DNA of 12,482 nt, from the NCBI GenBank assembly GCA_023395675.1, contig JAEWYL010000173.1, positions 1 to 12,482 of the forward strand. Direction: 5' to 3'. How positions within the stretch are numbered: the stretch's first letter is position 1; each line of letters opens with the position of its first letter. The translations under genes were made by a program, and so were the position numbers. Below, piece by piece: positions 1 to 6,445 of the stretch. The notes beneath the pieces were generated by a model. That model did no database searches. It was not told where the DNA came from and saw only the letters and a program-made list of their open reading frames with translations. This stretch comes from Chloroflexota bacterium (lineage in GTDB: Bacteria; Chloroflexota; Anaerolineae; Anaerolineales; UBA4823).

Positions 1-82
1 GGCGCAGCCCGCACAAACCACTGCCCCCTGAACCGCCAGACTCATCCCAAAATGACTTACTTGTAGAGATAAAAGATGAATT

Positions 83-1015
83 CTACCGGGGCGGCACCCG
101 GGCAGACCGGAATGACCCGGAAGTTCGAGAAGAGTTACAGATCCCCACAGCCAGCCGGATTGAACGCTCCAGCGCCCCGCTGCGCGCTTCTTCTATCAGC
201 GGGACCGCCCAGCCGGGCAGCTTTTCCCGCCGGGCCGCGACGACCAGCCCGTAGAGCGAGCTCAACGGGCCGTCCAGCAGGCCTTCCTGTTCGTCCACCG
301 GCCCGAAGGCGGCCTGAAAGGCCAGTTTCCCCTCCCCTGTCAAAGCAGAAACCACGTTGCGCCAGTCGCTGTAGACCGTCCCAGTCCTGAAGCAGTCGTA
401 ATCGTACACCACCGCCTGCAGCGGCGCGCTGCGCGAGAGCGCCAGGTTCACGCTGGCGAAGTCGTTGTAATTAAAGGTCTGCGGGAAACTCAGGTAGCGG
501 GCGGCCAGCCGCTCGATATCCCCCAGGATCCCGGCCCAGCCCGGGCAGCCCCCCAGCCCCAGCTTCTCCCCGGCGAGGGCCGCCTGCTCCACCCCGATCT
601 CGTCCACCCAGGAGCGCAGAAAGCCGGGCCGGTTTTCCGGGCGGGCCAGATAGCGGAAACCGGCCTCGTGCAGCCTGCGGTACCAGGCCGCCACCGCCCG
701 GCCCGTCTCCGCGCGCCCCATATCGGCCTCGCTCGCCTGCCGCCAGCGCGGGCTGCGCTCCAGGTCCTCCAGCGCCAGGCTGCGCGCGGTGCGGGCGATC
801 ACCGGCAGGATGGGGACGCCCAGCCTCTCCAGCAGGGTGTAGACCTGCAGTTCCAGGGGCTCGGGATCGCGGAAGGACTTGACGATGCAGCTTCCCCCCG
901 CGCTCTCCAGGCGGTAGACGCAGTGCCGCTCCGACCGCCGCAGGAGCGCGGCCTCACCGGCCCCGCCAGGCAGGAGCGCCGGCAGGCCGGGATCGAGCTC
1001 AAACGGATGGTTCAC
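83..1015 (-). CDS. APH-like phosphotransferase (small-molecule kinase), substrate unknown
   Basis: A 310-residue protein with the layout of the aminoglycoside phosphotransferase / choline kinase fold. Visible core residues: a candidate ATP-binding Lys46 (SCIVKSF), a hinge-like segment LALEDLE near 80-86, and a Brenner-type loop FNYNDFASVN with catalytic Asp185 and metal ligand Asn190. The family usually has HGD here; this protein has YND. A DYD motif at 205-207 takes the place of the DFG-like metal site. The GTG at 1015 is preferred as start because GGCGGA lies 9 nt upstream and the protein then begins just after the transporter stop. Frame-compatible alternatives are TTG at 1024 and GTG at 1081 (61-bp overlap). 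The tight junction with the upstream MFS gene suggests co-transcription and perhaps phosphorylation of the imported compound; that is inference. The last 15 or so residues are Ser/Arg-rich and unlike the fold, so the C-terminus may be altered. Aminoglycoside resistance should not be assumed. Confidence 0.75.
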   Translation of the reverse strand: MNHPFELDPGLPALLPGGAGEAALLRRSERHCVYRLESAGGSCIVKSFRDPEPLELQVYTLLERLGVPILPVIARTARSLALEDLERSPRWRQASEADMGRAETGRAVAAWYRRLHEAGFRYLARPENRPGFLRSWVDEIGVEQAALAGEKLGLGGCPGWAGILGDIERLAARYLSFPQTFNYNDFASVNLALSRSAPLQAVVYDYDCFRTGTVYSDWRNVVSALTGEGKLAFQAAFGPVDEQEGLLDGPLSSLYGLVVAARREKLPGWAVPLIEEARSGALERSIRLAVGICNSSRTSGSFRSARVPPR

Positions 1016-1020
1016 CGGGA

Positions 1021-2274
1021 TCAATCCGCCGTGCCGGCCGCGCCGGCCTGCACCGCCGGACGCCGCTCCCTGACCATCCACATGAACACCCCGGCCAGGA
1101 GCATGAAGATGGCCGAGAAAACGAACATGATGCGGTAGTTGTCCCCGGTCAGGTCAATAAGCACGCCCACGATGGTCGGCCCGGCGACCGCGGCGATATT
1201 GGAGGCAAAGTAGTACAGCCCGGTAAACGCGCCGATACGGCGGTCGCCGCCCACATCGTAAACCATCGGCAGCGAATTGACGTTGATCAGCGCCCAGAAG
1301 AACCCGGCGGGCACCAGGAAGCTGATCAGCATGAGCTGGTTCTGGACCACCAGCCCGTAGACCAGCAGCAGGGCCAGCCCGGCGATGCCGATCAGGATGA
1401 TGCGCCGGCGCCCGAAACGGGTGGCGAGCAGGCCGCTCGGCAGGGCGAAGATCACGAACATCAGCGCCAGGCCCGAGGTGAGGATGCCCATCCGGCCTGC
1501 ATCAATGCCGAGGGTGAAGCGTCCAAAGGAAGAGATCCAGGTCTCCATGGCGTTGAAACCCAGGAACCAGCACAGGATCGCCAGCAGGATAAAGAGCCCC
1601 GAACGGTCGGAGGCTCTCAGTACCTCGGACAGGTGTGTGAAGAAGCCGCCGCTGGCTTTCTTTTCCGCCGGAGCGGCTCCCGCAGCCGCCGCCTCCGGCC
1701 GCGGCTCGCGCACGAAGAACATCACCAGGATAATGGAGGTGAGCATCACGATGCTGCCGAAGGCAAAGGGGGTAATGCGCCCCAAAGAGTACAGCACCCC
1801 GCCCAGCCCGTAAGCCAGCACGCCGCCCAGCCCGCCCATCAGGTTGATGATGCCGTTTGCCGTGCTGCGCTGGTGCGAGGGGAACAGGTCGCCCAGCAGG
1901 GCGATGGTGGGCGAGCGGAACAGGGCCATCGCCAGGTTGGTGAGCAGAATGGCGATCATGATGCCGGGCACCGAGCGCATCACGGGCACGGTGACAAAGA
2001 AAATCGCCGCCAGCGGCGCGCCGGCCAGCATCCAGGGTTTGCGCCTGCCGATGCGGGTCCAGGTCGAATCCGAACGCTCCCCCACCACCGGCTGGACGAA
2101 CATATTCAGGTAGTTGTCCCAGGTCATGATGATGCCGATCAGCGTGGCAGAAAGCCCGAAATCCTCCCTCAGGAAGATCGGGATATAGTTATTGAAGATC
2201 GGCCAGATCAGGCTGATGCCGAAGAAGCCGAAACCGAGCAGAAATGTCCTGGCGTAGGGGAAGCGCTGCTTCAT
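1021..2274 (-). CDS. MFS transporter of the GPH/SLC45 (sugar-type) class
   Basis: A 417-residue integral membrane protein with about 12 hydrophobic segments, typical in size for the major facilitator superfamily. After the second segment, residues 66-83 hold the charged loop E-R-S-D-S...RIGRRKPW, the form of the MFS motif seen in glycoside-pentoside-hexuronide and SLC45/sucrose-type carriers. A polar central loop with an Ala/Pro-rich stretch (190-213) separates the two halves. The second half has RFGRRR at 286-291 and NSLPMVYDVGG at 333-343. The start ATG at 2274 is chosen because GGAGG lies 4 nt upstream; a GTG 36 nt further up has no such site. It probably moves a sugar or other small solute across the inner membrane with a coupling ion; the substrate cannot be read from the sequence. 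It sits directly before the APH-like kinase, which suggests an uptake and phosphorylation pair. Confidence 0.85.
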   Translation of the reverse strand: MKQRFPYARTFLLGFGFFGISLIWPIFNNYIPIFLREDFGLSATLIGIIMTWDNYLNMFVQPVVGERSDSTWTRIGRRKPWMLAGAPLAAIFFVTVPVMRSVPGIMIAILLTNLAMALFRSPTIALLGDLFPSHQRSTANGIINLMGGLGGVLAYGLGGVLYSLGRITPFAFGSIVMLTSIILVMFFVREPRPEAAAAGAAPAEKKASGGFFTHLSEVLRASDRSGLFILLAILCWFLGFNAMETWISSFGRFTLGIDAGRMGILTSGLALMFVIFALPSGLLATRFGRRRIILIGIAGLALLLVYGLVVQNQLMLISFLVPAGFFWALINVNSLPMVYDVGGDRRIGAFTGLYYFASNIAAVAGPTIVGVLIDLTGDNYRIMFVFSAIFMLLAGVFMWMVRERRPAVQAGAAGTAD

Positions 2275-2662
2275 GGAACCTCCGGGCAAGTTTTTGCGGC
2301 TGTCTCGCACACTTCCCGGTTTTGATTACCCGGGGAATTGCCCCCGGTCCTGCTGGGAAGCTCTGCGAGAGAACCGCCGACTTGGGTAATGGTGGTGGCG
2401 GAATCGGGACCGAAAGACAGGCCTGACTGATTTTACCCCCAAATATCTGGAAGGGCATACGGCCTTCCACCCCTGGCTTTTTCAAGCATGAATTTAGAGG
2501 TATCGGGGCTCTCCAAAAAGCCCGCAGGACGAAAAATAAAGTACTCTATGTGGGGTCGAGCGAACCTCGACCCCACATAGAGTACTCAAAACGTTTCTCA
2601 CGGCCTTTTTAGAACAGCTCCAAAAATCAACCTGTGCCGCCGGCGCCCGGCCTGCGGTGAGG
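2275..2662. other. 388-base gene gap between the MFS gene and the DUF4383-like gene
   Basis: There is no credible coding frame here. The gap holds the Shine-Dalgarno site of the MFS gene next to 2274 and a perfect inverted repeat at 2540-2586. Between these I see several GC-rich short palindromes (for example an 11-nt one, CTCTGCGAGAG, near 2361-2371) but no convincing -35/-10 pair for the MFS gene. A TAAAAT on the minus strand near 2431-2436 has no good -35 partner. Confidence 0.6.
2540..2586 (-). terminator. Perfect 21-bp inverted repeat, probable terminator of the DUF4383-like gene
   Basis: Two perfectly complementary 21-nt arms (2540-2560 and 2566-2586) flank a 5-nt loop (CGAAC). Read on the minus strand, downstream of the gene ending at 2663, the stem is followed at once by TTATTTTTC, which fits an intrinsic terminator with a T-rich trail. 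On the plus strand no T run follows. The perfect pairing and the AGTACT outer ends would also suit a dispersed palindromic repeat or a miniature element. Confidence 0.55.
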
Positions 2663-3961
2663 TCAGGGGCGGTGAAGGGCTACCTCCTGCCCGGCGGCCT
2701 TTTCACCTTCCCGCGTGCCGGGCATCCAGAACCCGGCATAGGCCGCGCCGAAGGCTTCGACCCCATGCAGCCAGACGTCGTGCCCGAAGATCGGCGCCAG
2801 GCCGAACACGGAGTTCAGCCCCGGCGCCAGCCCGGCGACCGTCAGCACGGCCAGGGCCAGGGCGAAGCCGCGCACGTACAACCTGGCGCTCCTTTCCCGC
2901 CTCCAGAGGGCGAGGCCCAGGAGCCCGATGAGCAGGTGAAAGAGGTTGTGCGGCAGATTGATCGGGAAGATACCCAGCAGATAGCCGTAATTCGCATCCA
3001 GGAGCAGTGGCGGCGCGCCGGGGGGCGGCGCGTGGGTGAAAACCGGCAGAAAACCGGCGATCCCGGCGGCGGTGAAAGCCAGCCCGGTAAACAGGGCCAC
3101 CAGGCGGATAGAGACCACGAACCCGCCGTCGTTCAGCCTGCCGGAGGGGCGCGGCAGGCGGCGGGCGGCGCCCAGCAGCGCCAGCCCGGAGGCCAGAAAA
3201 CCGGCGAACAGCGCCAGCCACAGCCAGGTCCCCGGGGCTGCCCAATCCACCCGCCCCAGGCGCAGGGCCACCAGCAGAAAGCCCAGGAGGGTGAACAGCC
3301 CACCCCCCGCCAGAGTCAGGCCCAGGCTGAAGACCTCAGCCCAGGCTGCGGCCCGCAGCAGCAGCAGGGCGCCGAGCGCGGGGGTGAGAAAAGCCACGCT
3401 GTACATGCGGGCGTGGAACTCATCCACCGCCCAGGGCCAGAAAGCGCTGAAAGGTCCGGGCGCAGCCAGCAGGCCCAGGCCGTACAACCCGTACACGGCG
3501 GCGATCAGGAGCAGCAGGACCCGCACCGCCCCCCCGGGCACAGCCGCCCCGGCCGGCTTCCAGCCCCGGTAGAGCCACAAATGGTAAGCGGCGTTCAGCG
3601 GGATGAGGGTGTAGAGCGCCAGCCAGATCCAGGTGAAGGCATTCACCAGCTCGAAACGGTCCAGGTAAACCAGGGTCAGGACGAACAGCACCGCCGTGAA
3701 GAGCAGGATCATGGGCAGGACGATCCTGGCCGGGGACCAGCGCCCGGTATAGGCCAGCATGGCGGCGGAGAGCAGCGAGGCCAGGTACACGGCGCCGAAG
3801 AACGCGGCGTTGAACGGAGGCAGCTCCCAGGGCCAGATGGCCGCCAGATCGTCCGGGATGGCGAGCAGCCCGCCCCCGGACGCCAGGAGCACCAGGACTT
3901 CGAGCGCGGTCAGAGCCAGAAGCAGGTCGGAGACCCTGGGGTTTGAGGACCGGGACTGCAT
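2663..3961 (-). CDS. Multi-spanning membrane protein with internal duplication and C-terminal DUF4383-like domain
   Basis: A 432-residue, strongly hydrophobic protein with about 12 likely membrane segments. Residues 286-412 resemble the DUF4383 family: the stretch LLGIFPINLPHNLFHLLIG and the later DVWLHGVEAFGAA match its usual pattern of paired His near helix ends. The first two thirds appear to be two copies of one unit, about residues 31-125 and 163-258. Each starts with LLA-x-P, then a WPW motif, then a Phe/Ala-rich helix, and ends in a helix containing W-x-WLAL. The charged C-terminal tail (415-432) is probably cytoplasmic. The ATG at 3961 is preferred because AGGAGG lies 5 nt upstream (3967-3972); the open frame extends further upstream without a site. 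The function of DUF4383 proteins is unknown and I assign none. It precedes the MFS gene on the same strand, but the inverted repeat between them suggests separate transcripts. Confidence 0.8.
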   Translation of the reverse strand: MQSRSSNPRVSDLLLALTALEVLVLLASGGGLLAIPDDLAAIWPWELPPFNAAFFGAVYLASLLSAAMLAYTGRWSPARIVLPMILLFTAVLFVLTLVYLDRFELVNAFTWIWLALYTLIPLNAAYHLWLYRGWKPAGAAVPGGAVRVLLLLIAAVYGLYGLGLLAAPGPFSAFWPWAVDEFHARMYSVAFLTPALGALLLLRAAAWAEVFSLGLTLAGGGLFTLLGFLLVALRLGRVDWAAPGTWLWLALFAGFLASGLALLGAARRLPRPSGRLNDGGFVVSIRLVALFTGLAFTAAGIAGFLPVFTHAPPPGAPPLLLDANYGYLLGIFPINLPHNLFHLLIGLLGLALWRRERSARLYVRGFALALAVLTVAGLAPGLNSVFGLAPIFGHDVWLHGVEAFGAAYAGFWMPGTREGEKAAGQEVALHRP

Positions 3962-4185
3962 AACCACCTCCTGATACAGGCACACCCGCCGCCTGAAGGC
4001 CGGGTCGAAGTAGAACACGCCAGTTTGGGGTACGGAAATCAGGGAAGATGATTGTTGTTTGGGCCGGCTGCGCCGGTTCAAAACGACCAAATCCCATCCT
4101 TTTCCCGTGCTCGCCCAAAATCAGATAGTTCAGGTCCGATATAGGATACTACAAAACGGGGAAGAAGCGCGGGGGAAACCTTCGT

Positions 4186-4932
4186 TCAGCCCTCGCCGGG
4201 GATTTCGCCGGATTCAAGCTTCGCCAGGTATTCCAGGTCCTTCTTGCTCAGCTCGGCTTTTTGCAGCAGGTCGGGACGCCGCCGCCAGGTGCGCAGCAGC
4301 GACTGCTCGCGCCGCCAGCGGTCCACCCGGGCATGGTCGCCGGACACCAGGATCTCCGGCACCCGCCAGCCGCGGAATTCGGGCGGGCGCGTGTAATGCG
4401 GGTACTCGAGCAGCCCCGAAGCGTGCGAATCGTCCAGCGCGCCGGTCGGGTCTCCCAGGACCCCGGGGATGAAGCGGGAGACGGCGTCCATCACGGCCAG
4501 AGCGGGCAGCTCGCCGCCCGTGAGCACATAGTCGCCAATCGAAAGCTCGTCTGAGACCAGGTGCTGCCGCACGCGCTCGTCCACCCCCTCGTAGCGCCCG
4601 GCGAGCAGCGCCAGGCGCGGCAGCGCCGCCAGCTCGGCGGCGATGGCCTGGTTGAAGACCCGTCCCTGCGGTGTGAGCAGGATCAGCGGGCAGTCCGGGG
4701 GCGCGCCCAGCACGCTCTCCACCGCGGTGAAGATCGGTTCGGGCTTCATCACCATCCCGCCCCCGCCGCCGTAGGGCTCGTCGTCGGTGATATGGTGCTT
4801 ATCGGTCGTCCAGTCGCGGATATTGTGCAGCTGGACCTCGATCAGCCCGCGTTCTCGGGCGCGCTGCAGGATGCTGACCTGCAGATAGGGTTCGAACACC
4901 TGCGGGAAAAGGGTGAAGACGTCGAAGCGCAT
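4186..4932 (-). CDS. trmD: tRNA (guanine-N1-)-methyltransferase TrmD
   Basis: A complete 248-residue TrmD of normal length. It uses S-adenosylmethionine to make m1G37 next to the anticodon of tRNAs reading CNN and some GNN codons, which prevents +1 frameshifting. The knotted SPOUT domain shows TPQG (87-90), GRYEGVDERV (112-121) and SIGDYVLTGGELPA (131-144). The catalytic Arg (R153 in VSRFIPGVLG) and Asp (D168 in DDSH) are present, followed by LEYPHYTRP and PEILVSGDH; residues 205-245 form the helical tRNA-binding domain. The start ATG at 4932 has no Shine-Dalgarno match upstream. A TAAAAT hexamer on the minus strand (4939-4944) ends 6 nt before the ATG, which would suit a leaderless message, though no good -35 is seen. 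The usual partners rpsP, rimM and rplS are absent on both sides, so the gene appears to be transcribed alone. Confidence 0.97.
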   Translation of the reverse strand: MRFDVFTLFPQVFEPYLQVSILQRARERGLIEVQLHNIRDWTTDKHHITDDEPYGGGGGMVMKPEPIFTAVESVLGAPPDCPLILLTPQGRVFNQAIAAELAALPRLALLAGRYEGVDERVRQHLVSDELSIGDYVLTGGELPALAVMDAVSRFIPGVLGDPTGALDDSHASGLLEYPHYTRPPEFRGWRVPEILVSGDHARVDRWRREQSLLRTWRRRPDLLQKAELSKKDLEYLAKLESGEIPGEG

Positions 4933-5033
4933 GGCTGCATTTTACTCGATGTAGCTATCAAAAATGATTGGAACAATCCTGGCGGTACCCCCCCTTTACA
5001 AATATTGAGAGCACCCACCCGGAGGCGCGCTCC

Positions 5034-5069
5034 TTGCTGAGTCCTCAACTGGATGGTATGATCATATCA
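5034..5069 (+). promoter_or_regulatory. Candidate sigma70 promoter giving a leaderless TPR mRNA
   Basis: TTGCTG (5034-5039), a 17-nt spacer and TATGAT (5057-5062; five of six matches to TATAAT). The expected transcription start, about 7 nt beyond the -10, falls on the ATG at 5069. No Shine-Dalgarno sequence lies upstream of that ATG, so a leaderless transcript is the simplest reading. This is inferred from spacing alone. Confidence 0.55.
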
Positions 5070-6406
5070 TGTATCTTCGTGGTAACCGCTGGAACATGAC
5101 CGCGCGGCGCCGGCGGCGCTCCAGCCCCTGGCGGATCGCCCTGCTGGTGATTCTGATCGGCGTCGCCCTGTACTTCAACCAGGTCGTGGCGCCGGCTACC
5201 CCGCCCCTGTTTATGCCCACCCCCACGCCCACCCGCAGCCCCCAGGCTTTCACGCAGGACGCGGCCGCGTACTTCCAGGAGGGCAAGCTGACCGAGGCCG
5301 CCGAGGCCTACCAGGAGGCCATCCTCTCAGACCCCGGCAACCCCACCAACTACGTCTCCCTGGCCCGCGTGCAGATCTACCTGGGCGAGTATGACAAGGC
5401 GGTCACCAACGCCCAAAACGCGCTGCTGAAGAACCCCAACAACGCCACCGCCTATGCCATCCAGGCCTGGGCCACGCACTTCCTGGACGACTCCCTGGCC
5501 GCCGAAGGCCTGGTCCAGAAGGCGCTCGAGCTGGACCCCAACCATGCCCTGGCTTACGCGGTGCAGGCCGAAATCCTCATGAGCCGCAACGACTTCGGCG
5601 AGGTCAATAAGGCCATCGAGGCCTCAAAGCTCGCCGTCCAGCTCGACCCGAACCTGATGGAAGCCTACCGGTCCCGGGGCATTGTGCTGGCGAACACCCA
5701 GAACATCCCGGAGGCCGTGGAGGCCTATAAACAGGCGATAAAACTGAACGACCGCATCGCCGAGCTGCACTACAACCTGGGCTCCGCTTACCGCCTGATG
5801 GGTGAGAACAGCCTGGCGGTGGACGAGCTGCTCTCCGCTTTTGCCCTCAACCCGCGCGACCCGGATATCCCGACCGAGATTATGCTGGCCTATTTCAACG
5901 AAGGGCAGTATGCCAAGGCGGCCCAGTTCGGTGAGGATGCGGTCAAGATCACCCCCACCAACCCCCGGCTGCGCGGTTACCTGGGCATCATGTACTACCG
6001 GAACGGCGATTTGGATGACGCCGTCGAGCAGCTTTCCCTGGCGGTCAAGGGCGGCGAGGACGCGGAAGGCTTCGTGGTCGAGGGGCTGCCCCTGGATTAC
6101 GGGAAAGTGGCCGAATTCTATTACTTCTACGGTTTCGCCCTGGCGAAGAGCAACCGCTGCGCCGAGGCGGTGCCCATCTTCCAATCGCTGATCAGCAACC
6201 TAAACCCGGAGCTGGAGCAAATTGCGGTCGAAAACGCCATCGCCGGGCTCGAGCTGTGCAAAGCCGGGATCGAAACGCCGGAGGCCGGTGATACGGCCAC
6301 GCCCGAGGCAGGCGCGGAGGGCGAGGAGGGGGCCGGAGACGGCATGGAGGGCGAGCCCACCGAGGCCACCTCTGCGGAGCTCCCCACCGAGGCGGCCGCC
6401 CCCTAG
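5069..6406 (+). CDS. Membrane-anchored TPR-repeat protein (first of a tandem paralogous pair)
   Basis: A 445-residue protein. A basic stretch (RRRRR, 13-17) precedes one hydrophobic helix (about 22-40), which predicts an N-in signal anchor with the rest outside the cytoplasmic membrane. A short PTPTPTR linker (51-56) follows, then about eight tetratricopeptide repeats (about 63-330) with the usual A-x-x-x-Y/A-x-x-A-L-x-x-x-P pattern, for example ALELDPNHALAY and AIKLNDRIAELHYNLG. The C-terminal module has VEGL, YYFYG and NRCAEA (Cys364), with a second Cys at 397, and ends in a low-complexity Glu/Ala/Thr/Pro tail (400-445). TPR arrays mediate protein-protein contacts; the partner is unknown. 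The start at 5069 rests on the -10 box just upstream; an internal ATG at 5096 (Met10) is an alternative that keeps the anchor. It lies 39 nt before its paralogue, probably in one operon. Confidence 0.85.
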   Translation: MYLRGNRWNMTARRRRRSSPWRIALLVILIGVALYFNQVVAPATPPLFMPTPTPTRSPQAFTQDAAAYFQEGKLTEAAEAYQEAILSDPGNPTNYVSLARVQIYLGEYDKAVTNAQNALLKNPNNATAYAIQAWATHFLDDSLAAEGLVQKALELDPNHALAYAVQAEILMSRNDFGEVNKAIEASKLAVQLDPNLMEAYRSRGIVLANTQNIPEAVEAYKQAIKLNDRIAELHYNLGSAYRLMGENSLAVDELLSAFALNPRDPDIPTEIMLAYFNEGQYAKAAQFGEDAVKITPTNPRLRGYLGIMYYRNGDLDDAVEQLSLAVKGGEDAEGFVVEGLPLDYGKVAEFYYFYGFALAKSNRCAEAVPIFQSLISNLNPELEQIAVENAIAGLELCKAGIETPEAGDTATPEAGAEGEEGAGDGMEGEPTEATSAELPTEAAAP

Positions 6407-6445
6407 CCCGGGAAAAACCCGGCCTCGATAACCACAGGGTATTGA

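Noticed and set aside
1..82. Partial gene at the left edge
   Set aside because: Too short and no coding signal or motif could be read on either strand.
2657..3946. Plus-strand 429-codon open frame opposite the DUF4383-like gene
   Set aside because: Its translation is low-complexity Gln/Gly/Pro/Arg; the opposite frame has a Shine-Dalgarno site and coherent membrane segments.
6408..6422. Small hairpin between the two TPR genes as a terminator
   Set aside because: Only 5 bp (CCGGG/CCCGG) with no T tract, and the downstream gene is 39 nt away with a ribosome binding site.
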